Below are positions 32,895-42,319 of a stretch of DNA of 64,000 bases, piece after piece. Both the position numbers and the translations under genes were made by a program. This DNA is from Gautieria morchelliformis (lineage: Eukaryota; Basidiomycota; Agaricomycetes; Gomphales; Gomphaceae): assembly GCA_015179125.1 (NCBI GenBank), contig WHVA01000103.1, forward strand, positions 1 through 64,000. The letters are read 5' to 3'. Numbering within the stretch: the first letter of the stretch is position 1; every line of letters starts with the position of its first letter. Under the pieces are notes generated by a model. It saw only the letters and a list, made by a program, of their open reading frames with translations, had not been told where the DNA came from and made no database searches.

Positions 32895-35573
32895 TTAAGC
32901 GGAACGCATCCCTACCAGCGAGTTTAGGTACTCCACCTTGTGCCGGGCTAGGGGTTTGGTGAACATGTCCGCAGCCATGTCAGCGGTGGGGACGTAGTCG
33001 ACCTGTATGAGCTTCCTGCGAACGGCGTCCCGTATGAAGTGGTAGCGAATATCGATATGTTTGGTACGAGGGTGGTACGCATCGTTCTTCGTGATGGAAA
33101 TAGCAGAGATGTTGTCTAAGTGTATGGTGACGGGCTCCTTGAGTGGTCGCGCGATTTCCGCGATAAAAGTTCTAATCCAGAGAGCTTCCTTCGCAGCGTG
33201 CGTCGCCGCGATATACTCAGCCTCCGTTGTCGAAAGTGCGACGATAGGCTGCTTCTTCGAGCTCCAGGAGACCGCACCCCCGTCGATCGTGAATACATAG
33301 CCAGAAATAGAGTGCCTGTGTTCCTGTGAGGCCCAATCTGCGTCTGAAAAAACCTCTAGACCCTGTCCCGTCCCTCCGATGACGAGGCACGTGTCTTTCG
33401 TTCCCTTCAGGTAACGAAAAACCCGTTTTACCGCCTCCCAGTGTGCCCTCCCCGGATTCTGCATGAATTGCGCGAGGAATGAGACGGCAAAGGATATGTC
33501 CGGGCGCGTGCCCAGCGCCGCGTACATTAGGGAACCGATGGCCTCCCTGTAGGGGACGTTGCGCATGTCGTCGTGCTGACGAGGTGTGGACGGTGATTGC
33601 GATAGGGATAGCTTATGGTGGGGGTCGAGTGGCGTGGTCAAGGGGTTGGCGTCCTGTAGGCTGAATCGCTCGAGAATCCTCTCGGTGTAAGCGCGCTGTG
33701 AGAGAGAGAGGGTTCGCAGCTCACGGTCCCGTTTGACTTCGATCCCCAATAACCAATGAAGATCCCCCATGTCCTTAATCTTGAGGACGGTGCGCAGCTC
33801 GTCTTTGAATCTGCGGATCGCGGCCTTCGAATTCCCTGCCATGGTGAGGTCGTCGACGTCGACGGCGATAATGAGTGCATCGTGGTCAGTGTATCGGTGG
33901 AACACTGCGTGTTCTGCCTCGCATCGCGTGAAGCCGAACCTGTACATAATTCCGCATAGCATGTCATACCACTCCCTCCCCGACTGTTTTAACCCGTAGA
34001 TCGCACGTTTGAGGCGGCAGACATGGTTTTCCTTGCCGGCGACTTCATATCCCTTGGGCTGACTCATGTAAACCGTTTCCATGATTGGCGCGTTGAGATA
34101 TGCGCCATCGATATCGGTTTGCTCCAGCTCCCAGTCGTTCCTGACTGCTATGGCGGCTATAATGCGGATGGCGGAGAGTTTGGCGGTGGGGGAAAATGTC
34201 TCGTTGTAATCGATTCCTTCGGTCTGTGAGAATCCTTGCGCGACGAGTCGGGTCTTGTGTGCTACGACCTGGCCGCTCGCGTCGCGCTTGTAGTGGAAAA
34301 CGAGCTTGCTCCCCACGATACTTGCGCCGTCCGGTGGTTCCACCAAGTCCCAAGTGCCTAGATCCGCGTGCTGGCTCAGCTCGCGCTTGATCGAGGCATC
34401 CCATAGCGGCCAGTCGTCGCGGGAACGCGCGTCAGTCACGCTGACTGGGTCGTCCCCTGCGTCGCGTGCCGCTGCTGCCATCGAGTACTCGAAGGGGCGG
34501 CACGTCTCCCCCTTGGGCTCGGCGGCAGTGCCACTGTCCAGCTCTGCCAGAGCAGCCAAGGCCGTGCCGTCTGTGGGTAGGGGCATCCCTCGCGGGTAGG
34601 CGGGCGCGTTTGCGCGGCCCGTACTGCTGCCTGCGCCGTCCGCGATCCCTCGCACGTACGCCGACGGCTTTCGCGTGCGCTGGCCCCTGCCCTGCGGCGG
34701 GTCTGGCAGTGCATCTGCCCTCTCGAACCCTTCGAGCGGGTCGATCCGCGCGGTCTGTTCTGGAGGTGCTAGCGGCGGGGGTCTCTGGGCCTGATGGGTA
34801 CTGCTGCTGGCGCCCTGGCTGCCCTGAGGGTTGGACTCCCCCTCAGCCAGTGCATCAGCAGGAGTCACAAGGATAGGGGCGTCGAACGTGACATTACGTT
34901 CGACTGTGACACGGCGTTTCCCAGGCCAGTAAACCCTGTGCCCTTTACTCTTGTCGCTATATCCCATCCACCTGCCCTCGTGTGACTTTGCGTCTAGCTT
35001 GCTGTAATGTTCTTTCAGCACAAAGACCGTTGTGCCCCACTCAGGTAGGTCCGTGAGGTCGGGTTTTGCGCCGTGTACCAGCTCGTACGGCGTTTTGCCG
35101 TCGAGTGCGCGCGTCGAGGTACGATTTTTCAACCAGACCGCGTGCTGCACTGACTCGGTCCACAGGAACTTGGGTAAGTCCACTGTCAGGATCATAGCTC
35201 GCGCGTGCTCTAACAGCGTTCGATTCAGGCGCTCTGATACCCCGTTCTCCTCTGGCGTATCATGTACGGTGAGACTCCGTATTGTCCCTTTCGACTTAAG
35301 GTGCATAGTGAATTCCTGCGAAAGATATTCACCGCCGCGATCTGTTTGCAGTCGTTTTACCTTCGCGCCGTGCTGGGTCTCGACCCACGCCTCGTATTGT
35401 TTGTAGCAGCCGAACGCCTCGGCTTTCCATGCCATGGGGACGAGGTAGGTCCATCTGTTGTGGTCATCGGTGAAACTGATAAAGTATTCTTTGCCATCGT
35501 AGCTCTGGGGGTTCGCCGGCCCCCAGACGTCCGAGTGGACTTTCTCTCCGAATGTGGAGGCACGGCGGCCCAT
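32895..35573 (-). CDS. pol: Integrase, RT and RNase H part of element F
   Basis: The integrase core is KVHSDVWGPANPQSYDGK with TDRGGEYLSQEF and ENGVSERLNRTLLEHARAM (about 35.55-35.1 kb). RT has LVAQGFSQTEGIDYNETFSP and the YxDD-type box AVDVDDLTMAGN (about 34.3-33.8 kb). RNase H has DADWASQEHRHSISGYVF and STTEAEYIAATHAAKE (about 33.35-33.1 kb), and the part ends with the ADMFTKPLARHK signature of copia RNase H. About 890 residues long, normal for copia. Confidence 0.9.
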   Translation of the reverse strand: MGRRASTFGEKVHSDVWGPANPQSYDGKEYFISFTDDHNRWTYLVPMAWKAEAFGCYKQYEAWVETQHGAKVKRLQTDRGGEYLSQEFTMHLKSKGTIRSLTVHDTPEENGVSERLNRTLLEHARAMILTVDLPKFLWTESVQHAVWLKNRTSTRALDGKTPYELVHGAKPDLTDLPEWGTTVFVLKEHYSKLDAKSHEGRWMGYSDKSKGHRVYWPGKRRVTVERNVTFDAPILVTPADALAEGESNPQGSQGASSSTHQAQRPPPLAPPEQTARIDPLEGFERADALPDPPQGRGQRTRKPSAYVRGIADGAGSSTGRANAPAYPRGMPLPTDGTALAALAELDSGTAAEPKGETCRPFEYSMAAAARDAGDDPVSVTDARSRDDWPLWDASIKRELSQHADLGTWDLVEPPDGASIVGSKLVFHYKRDASGQVVAHKTRLVAQGFSQTEGIDYNETFSPTAKLSAIRIIAAIAVRNDWELEQTDIDGAYLNAPIMETVYMSQPKGYEVAGKENHVCRLKRAIYGLKQSGREWYDMLCGIMYRFGFTRCEAEHAVFHRYTDHDALIIAVDVDDLTMAGNSKAAIRRFKDELRTVLKIKDMGDLHWLLGIEVKRDRELRTLSLSQRAYTERILERFSLQDANPLTTPLDPHHKLSLSQSPSTPRQHDDMRNVPYREAIGSLMYAALGTRPDISFAVSFLAQFMQNPGRAHWEAVKRVFRYLKGTKDTCLVIGGTGQGLEVFSDADWASQEHRHSISGYVFTIDGGAVSWSSKKQPIVALSTTEAEYIAATHAAKEALWIRTFIAEIARPLKEPVTIHLDNISAISITKNDAYHPRTKHIDIRYHFIRDAVRRKLIQVDYVPTADMAADMFTKPLARHKVEYLNSLVGMRSA

Positions 35574-37128
35574 CCCGCGCCTGTGGGACCGGCTTGCGCG
35601 TAGGCTTGGCTTGCGCGCATGCCTTACAAAAACTCGGTTGGCTTGACGCGTCGAGGTCTAGCCCTGTTATGGTGCCGTCCCGGACGAGTTTCCGGGCGAT
35701 CAGCGGTGATATATGGCCCATGCGCCGGTGCAGCTCGTCGATGGTGAGTGTTTTCCTTATTGTATTCGCCGGCGCAGCCACTGACTTATGCTCTGCCTTG
35801 TAGAGCCCATTCGAGAGTGGGATCTGCCCCAGCAGCACCCCTCTCGAATCTCGGATCATGCACTGTCGGTCTTTCAGGAGGACCGAGTAACCGGCAGTGT
35901 CGCAGCGCGTGAGGGATATCAACGTGAATGCCAGATCTGGGCAATATAACACGTCCCGCAAGGTAACGTGCATCGTCGTCTTCCCGTTGGGGATGCCTAC
36001 CCTCATGTTCCCTATCCCAATAGCCTGGAATATCGTTTTGTCTGCGGCGTTGATTGCGCGTGGCGCGATCTCCTTGAAGGTAATGAACCGATGTCGGTCT
36101 GGTGACATGTGCCCTGACGCTCCTGAGTCGTAGACGTCGACCTCTCGGCCTGTAATCGGACTCGTCCCTAATGCGAGTGCGGTCCCATCGAACGTCGTCG
36201 TGAAGGCGAACTCCTCGCCTCCCGTCGCTGTGTTCGCCGAGTCGGTGCCTTTCTTGTCAGTGTCACCCTCCTTTTTATCCTTCTTCTTGGCCTTAGAACG
36301 GCAATCTGCCTTCTTATGCCCCTTTTTACTGCAGTTCCAGCATTCTAAGTCGGTCCTAGCGCTGCTGGAAGTCCCGCTGCGTGGCTGTGGTTTTCCGCGG
36401 CCCTTCGCTGCTACCAGTGCGTTCTCGCTGGCCTTGAGCTGACGTTCTTCGATAGTAAGTCGTTCAAACTCGTCTATCAGCGTTTCCACCACCTGATCGG
36501 GTTCCAATTTCACCTTCGCGTGCGCTGCAGACATCGTGATGGCGTTTATCAGTGGGCGATAGGACTTCGGGAGCGAACCGAGGATGATGGTCACTAGGTC
36601 GTCGTCGGTGAGTGCCGCGTTCATGCTCGCCAGTTGTTCGTGCATTTTCATGAGCGACTCTAGGTGGGTGCGGACATTCAAGTCGTCCTCACATTTCATT
36701 TCGTACATGCGTCGGCGCATGTCGACTTTGACAGTGAGGGCCTTCGCCTCATGCTTCGCGCACACGGCGTCCCAGACTTCCTTCGCGGTGTCCAGGTTCC
36801 GTACCTCTATGAGGACACTATCAGGAACCGTGGTGAAGATCTGTGCCTTGATGGTCGCCTCGCGCTGGTGATAGTCGTCCCAGCGTTTTTCTAGCTCCTC
36901 TAGTTCCTCCTCTTCCTTCTCCGTCAAGGTGTGGCCGGTTGGGTAAGTGGGGAGCGTGGGGGGGATCCTAGCGGTCCCCTCCAGGTGCCGTCTGGCACCT
37001 CGAGTCGTTGCTAGCGTGGCTAGCGTCTGACTTTTCCACGTTACCCAATTTGTGCCATCCCGAGCCAGCTTTGGGATGGCGAACGACTTCGAGGTGGAGG
37101 ATGGTATGATGGGCTCTGCGGGGCCCAT
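35464..37128 (-). CDS. gag: gag and protease part of element F
   Basis: It starts MGPAEPIIPSSTSKSFAIPK next to the primer site. It contains a copia gag domain (UBN2-like, TKEVWDAVCAKHEAK), a zinc knuckle CWNCSKKGHKKADC (near 36335), the protease motif VYDSGASGHMSPD (near 36110) and the pre-integrase HRRMGHIS motif (near 35730). Confidence 0.88.
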   Translation of the reverse strand: MGPAEPIIPSSTSKSFAIPKLARDGTNWVTWKSQTLATLATTRGARRHLEGTARIPPTLPTYPTGHTLTEKEEEELEELEKRWDDYHQREATIKAQIFTTVPDSVLIEVRNLDTAKEVWDAVCAKHEAKALTVKVDMRRRMYEMKCEDDLNVRTHLESLMKMHEQLASMNAALTDDDLVTIILGSLPKSYRPLINAITMSAAHAKVKLEPDQVVETLIDEFERLTIEERQLKASENALVAAKGRGKPQPRSGTSSSARTDLECWNCSKKGHKKADCRSKAKKKDKKEGDTDKKGTDSANTATGGEEFAFTTTFDGTALALGTSPITGREVDVYDSGASGHMSPDRHRFITFKEIAPRAINAADKTIFQAIGIGNMRVGIPNGKTTMHVTLRDVLYCPDLAFTLISLTRCDTAGYSVLLKDRQCMIRDSRGVLLGQIPLSNGLYKAEHKSVAAPANTIRKTLTIDELHRRMGHISPLIARKLVRDGTITGLDLDASSQPSFCKACAQAKPTRKPVPQARDGPPCLHIRRESPLGRLGAGEPPELRWQRILYQFHR

Positions 37129-37132
37129 AACC

Positions 37133-37437
37133 TGTAGAGGTTATGCGCAGTAGACTAGATATAAAGCTCAGTGAGCGTGGTAGTTCACTGAGTGTATGTA
37201 TTAGTACTCTACCTAGATATAAAGCTATCAACGGAGTGAGTGGCTTTGTATCTAGACATCGATAGAAAAGGATACGCACCTCAGTGAGCGTGGTAGTTCA
37301 CTGAGGTGCCGCTAACTATTGGGTTGCACTATATACGGCCTCGGGCATATGCCCGAGGCTACTGATATGAGACCATACCCTGACCGATCTCCCCTCCACC
37401 CTAACAGCGTTCTAGCTTATCCCCGATAACCCCAACA
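37133..37437 (-). repeat. 5' LTR of element F
   Basis: 305 bp, identical to the 3' LTR except for one base near the CCCC(A/G)ATAACC end. Confidence 0.92.
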
Positions 37438-38183
37438 TCGACGGCGCTCGCGAAATACACCAAGTCCTGGAACTACTGGCGAGCCAGACCTCGCACTTTG
37501 CCGTTGTTGAACGCGTGTCGAGACAAACAAAAACTACTTATCAGATACAACGTTGTGACGCCTGCATCGATCGCCGCCGGGCTAGGCTCCTCCCACACCA
37601 GTGAGATGCCCAACGTATTCGGGCGAGGGAACACGCCTGCAGGATCCAGCACCGCGAGCTTCGAATTTGACGATATCAGCCTCACGCCGATCCTCCAGTC
37701 GTGCTACACGAGTTTCGTGTGCGAGCTGCATCCGAATGCGCACCAGGTCACCGGCAGCGTGTTCTGGCCGCAGTTTGCGGGGCAGAGGCTGCTGCTGCAG
37801 GTGAACGCGACGCAACTCGAGGCGGTTCCGCAGAGTCAGATGGATAGATGCGCGTTTCGGAAGGGGCTGGCGATCAAGATGGAGCAGTGACCGTCCTGCT
37901 GCTGTATAGTACTGTATACTTATCATCATCAAATTTCCTTATGCATGTGGAATGTATGTGCCGAGTGGAGCTTGAGCTCATGACGTCAACCCCTGAGCAT
38001 CAGGCTGGACAGCAACTTAGATAAAGAAACTTGGCAGGGGAGTGAGCAAGTAGTACATGGACATGATACTTACATGCCACAGCGTACCATATTATGAACA
38101 GACCAGAGAATTAAGTGTGCCAAATGAAAGGTCTCGAACTTTTGAAGAGTCCGATATACTATTTGTATTTCATAGTTACAGTA

Positions 38184-39887
38184 TTATTGTTCGTCGATCG
38201 TATATGGACTAACGAAAGCCACCCATGGATTATAGGTTGTCCTCCAAGTGAGACCATCTGCTCCCCGAATTATCTCGATTGCCTCGAAAGGCCCGTCAAG
38301 AAATACAAGTCGAGGAAATATACCAGCGAGAAATACAATTCTGGCTTGATTTTCTTCTTCCAGATCATCTGACTCAAAGGGGATTCCGTATAGCGCTCTA
38401 AGGTTCTGAAACGAGAGAAGCTTTATTGCGCATTCCGCCTGTGTACTGAATTGAGTAGCGTTGGTATGTCGAGGAAAGAAAATATTTTACCATCGACAGA
38501 CGTCTAACAGATCCCGCGTCGTCAAAGTAATATGTGTTTTCCAGGTCGAGGTATTCAATACACGGAAATAACATCCCCAGAAGCTGGAGATAATCGAGGC
38601 TTCGGATACCACGAATTTTCACGGCAAGCAAGGCATCCTTATTGATGCCCTGGAAACTTGAATCAGGTTGTGCACACAACCCTCTGTCCAAGGTTGGTCC
38701 CCGAAGTTTCTCGAGCGGTCGCGGTGGTGAACACGGGCATGAAAGTATTCCTTTAATCATCTGATCTCCCGCACATAAAAATGTCAGGTGGGGAAGACAG
38801 TTGGGGGTAAAATGATGTCCGGGTTTTCGTGATCATCTGTAGGGACGAAGCAAAGGAGATGCCGGATCGCAAGATTGTTGGAGAAGAATGATCCCAGAGC
38901 TACACGCATGGCAGGAGTGGGCGAGAAGGTTATGTTGTAGAGTTGCAATATGCGGAGCCTTGGCCACTTTCCAAAGAGGAAAAGATTGTCCACATTCGGA
39001 TATGACCACGGATGACGGTGAAAGAACATCGTAATTTTGAGAGTCTAGAAGTTAGGTCACTTGTGAGAAAGGCAATCAGCTTCAGTAACTTGCCTCCAAT
39101 TGGGGACAATGGGACACGAGTAGGTCCACCACGGGAAGGATCGTGGGGGGACCTTTAAAGGGAATCGGGACACATGTCAAATGGAATCTGACGAGACCAA
39201 AGAAAGTGGCCGATATCTACACGAGAACAATCAAAATTTGTGCGAATATTACGAAGGGCTACTAACGGGGCTGACGAGTAAGGAGCGGATGTTGATTTCG
39301 ATGTCTTTCAGCGGAGAGACTGTATAAGAAGGCGCCTCGGGCCCTAGCTCCAGCAACTTTACATCAGATAGATACTGCTTCTGACAGAGTGCACTCCAGA
39401 TATCTCCAGGCCCGGAGAAAATAGGAGGACAGTAACGAAGCCATGCTAAGGACCTGAGATTGGCCATGCCATGCAGCGCGATCGCAAGAAGTCGCTCGCT
39501 CCATATGTCCCACTCGAGTTGGGATGGTATCTGGCTGGAGGGACTGGGGGGATATTGACCATTGTCTGCCACCCGGTCCTCCAGGAATTTGACTGGCCTA
39601 AACGAGTCCGAGCCCATGGTGTCGGCGGTGATCTCAAGATGGCGAACACTACGCGCATAGGTGGGATTCCGAATTAGATGCATCCAGATGCCAACGCATC
39701 CTATTGGAGCGCGTACAGTGTAATACTGGATGTGGCCGGAAAATAAGATGCGGGCCAGTACCCTACATGTGAGGCCGAGAGATAATAGATTCGAAAGACC
39801 GACGACGTTCAGTACGACAATTTCAATGATTTCCAGAGGTAAGCGTAGAAGTGGAGTGTGGACTAGACTTGCTGTGTTGTGTGGCAT
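38184..39887 (-). pseudogene. F-box / LRR-like gene, copy 2 (decayed)
   Basis: Exon 1 (39887-39267) and exon 2 (39216-39094) are open and close to copies 3 and 4. The F-box is LPLEIIEIVVLNVVGLSNLL. The 50-bp intron 1 (39217-39266) and the GC-AG intron 2 (39045-39093) are preserved. Exon 3 (39044-38184) is damaged by a frame change near 38770-38800 and by the extra T near 38484 shared with copies 1 and 3. The LRR-like tail afterwards reads on in another frame to a conserved end, PYTIDEQ. The copy sits between the esterase 3' end and a MULE-like insertion. Confidence 0.8.
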
Positions 39888-39997
39888 GGCGCTCCGATAT
39901 ACTTGGCCAGGTGGCGCGGTTCGAAAGCCGCAGCGGACGCTACCGAGTTACCGGGCGACGGTTCGAACTCAAGGTCCGGCGGCGGTAGCTACTGCCT

Positions 39998-41017
39998 AGG
40001 TTCGGCACAAGCCCCATCTCCGATTCAAAGTTCACGCTCCGCGAGCACCTTCCGGAGAAGGGGCTTGTACCAAGATGCCGCGCTAGGGGGGCCGTCTCCC
40101 GCCGCCTCTACCACCAGCCACACACTCTCTACGGCTTCACTCATTATAACAATCTACTAGACCATATGTCTCTTGAGCTCCCTAGCTAGTTAGAAATGCT
40201 TAATCACTGAGTAACTGTCTATATCCCATTGGGAATAGTGGGGGTGGGCACAATTGTGCTATCTCACTTGTCAACGCGTTACAGACGGCCGTTCGCTGAT
40301 TTTTAAGGACATCTATAGTTGGGAATGTAGGCCAGATGTCCTAAATATTTTTAGCAGGAAATGGACAGCTCGATCGCTATGATAGTAGTGGTATGAATAA
40401 ATTGAGTCATTGACAGGCACGGTTTCAAACCTTCGGGCAAGAAGGAGAGAAGAGAAACAATAATAGCTCAGAATATGAGACTCCCAGATGACTGATGAGA
40501 GATAATATGATCCCAAGCCTGTCCTCTAGAACATTTTTGCATGATAACAGCAGGATATCTCCCCAAAGTCGATGTCCATTTAAAATGCGAGCGTGCTTAA
40601 AGTCACGTGACGTAACGAACTGTCGACACCGTCGTCTGGAAAAGTGCCCGGTGCTGCGCCCACTGGTCACCGAGCAGCAAAGTAATTCATGGGATCACTT
40701 TAAAACATACTACAGGTCATTGTAATAATTCTTTTAAAATCATTCTTGAGTGACTGGTTCAACTACGTGCCTCACAAGCCATTTGTCACTCGTCTCAGAA
40801 GGCACATACATCATGACATAATTAAAATGATTCTTAGCTACTCACACAGGACAAGTTGTCAGAATACATCTCTGTTACGATAATCTAAAGAAACCTTGAC
40901 GCGAGAGGTGTTGTGGCCGACGCAACACCGTGAGGAGACGGTCCCCCTAGCGCGGCATCTTGGTACAAGCCTCTCCTCTGGAGATGAAGTCGGAGCTTCA
41001 AGGCTTGTGCCGAACCT
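39998..41017. mobile_element. Non-autonomous MULE-like element, 1,020 bp
   Basis: The ends are exact inverted repeats, AGGTTCGGCACAAGCC, with a second inverted block further in (GGCTTGTACCAAGATGCCGC and onward, about 35 bp with one mismatch). A perfect 11-bp duplication, AGCTACTGCCT, flanks it (39987-39997, 41018-41028). Mutator-like elements make 9-11 bp duplications and have long terminal repeats. The same stretch beside F-box copy 4 (about 59533-59543) has a single AGCTACTGCCT, which is the empty site. No transposase is encoded. Confidence 0.88.
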
Positions 41018-41280
41018 AGCTACTGCCTTATGGGGCTTGAGCTCATGACGTAAATCTATTGACTTGACGCCATCGCTCAACCCCATTCCAACCCAGATCC
41101 TGCTCCGCTCCAAATCCCATAGCTACCGTTGTTACATATACTGTATATTTGTCTGAGACATCGCGAGTCGATTCAAATAACAACAAGTTGCTCTTTACTA
41201 TCATCCACATCCTTCAGGTTATGGGCCCTGCGCTTTAAAACCTTGACAAAAAAATTTTCTGTAACAATCGCTAAAACCGC

Positions 41281-42310
41281 TATGTCTACCGCACTCACGC
41301 AGCCAAGTTCGTTATACCGGATCGAACCACTCACCAGAGATAACTACCCCGCGTGGAAAGAAAAGATGCGTTGGATCTTACTTGAGCAAGATCTCTGGGA
41401 ACATGCATCGAGAGGGGCAGAGAAGCCAGAGCCGGCCGACGTTGACAATGTGACCGACCCTGAAAAGCGGGTGATCGCAGATTGGATGAAAAAGGACCAA
41501 CAGGCATTTGCGGCCATTAGCCTTCACATCAGCGACAATTGCCTAGTCTACACGTATGGTGCCACGACGGCACGAGGGGTATGGCTAGCCTTGCTCACTA
41601 TCTTTGAAGCAAAAGGGCCGCTGGGTAAAATTAACGTACGCCGTGATTTTTTCCGTACCTTCGCAGTGGAGGGTACAAATATGGAAGAGCATATATGTAA
41701 GCTCCACGGCCTGCAGAGACAACTCCACATGCTCGGTGAACTAATTAGCGACCATGACTTCTGTTCCACACTCCTTACGTCACTTCCAGCTTCTTGGTCC
41801 ACATTCCTTACTGCCATCAACGCCTCCCTTCCCACACTCTCCTCCAAGGTCTTGATCGCTCGTGTCCTAGAGGAGGATCGGATGCGCCGGTCCACCCAGG
41901 GCGAGACGGCTCTGAGGGCGCTAGACAGGCGTGGAAAGGGGAAGGGACGAAGTGATGGCGCCACGAAAGGGAAGTGCAACAACTGTGGAAAGAAGGGTCA
42001 CTGGGTTAAGGATTGTTGGGCTAAGGGTGGAGGCAAGGCAGGGGAAGCACCTAAGTGGTGGAAAGGGGACAAGGCTAAGAATTCTACCGATTCTACTAAG
42101 CAGGCTATCGACAACCAGAGCGCTGCTGAGGAATTCACTTTTGCCGCCATAGAGTCCACTGATCCGAGCGATCATTCCTCAATTGCCGAAGACCTGACAT
42201 GCCGCGCTGACATTTCTGCGTCTGACTGGCTGGCAGACACAGGGTCAACGACCCATATTGCGCGGGACCAATCCCACTTCATCGAATTCAAGCCAGAAAT
42301 TTCCTAGATT
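41281..42310 (+). CDS. gag: gag and protease part of element G
   Basis: It begins MSTALTQPSSLYRIEPLTRD, followed by the copia gag domain (NYPAWKEKMRWILLE), a zinc knuckle CNNCGKKGHWVKDC (near 41975) and the protease motif DWLADTGSTTHIARD (near 42226). Confidence 0.8.
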
Positions 42311-42319
42311 GATGGGATT

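Larger units (their letters stand above)
32583..37437 (-). mobile_element. Ty1/copia element F, nearly complete and very young
   Basis: This 4,855-bp minus-strand element has two 305-bp LTRs (32583-32887, 37133-37437) that differ at one position by eye, and a perfect 5-bp target duplication TCGAC (32578-32582, 37438-37442). A primer site GGTTATGGGCCC (minus strand of 37121-37132) directly follows the 5' LTR and is complementary to the anticodon arm of initiator tRNA-Met. Gag, protease, integrase, RT and RNase H are in copia order. It looks nearly whole with about one break and inserted recently into the esterase. Confidence 0.93.
30799..37890 (+). pseudogene. Type-B carboxylesterase, copy 1, split by two insertions
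   Basis: The homologous parts are 30799-31804, 32545-32582 and 37438-37890. Introns match copy 2, with one clear at 30842-30906. The nucleophile elbow reads GCSASAGS instead of the GxSxG seen in copy 2, so the motif is altered. The segment DTGEGTIFAANASSPEAV (near 31620) carries the acid-residue region, and SSHTSEMPNVFG (near 37600) the catalytic His region. A solo LTR (31805-32544) and copia element F (32583-37437) separate the 3' exon. The family hydrolyses carboxylic esters and is often secreted. This copy lacks a proper start and is dead. Confidence 0.8.

Noticed and set aside
33061-35603. Numerous plus-strand frames opposite pol of copia F
   Set aside because: GC-rich antisense openings of a conserved pol region, with no independent support.
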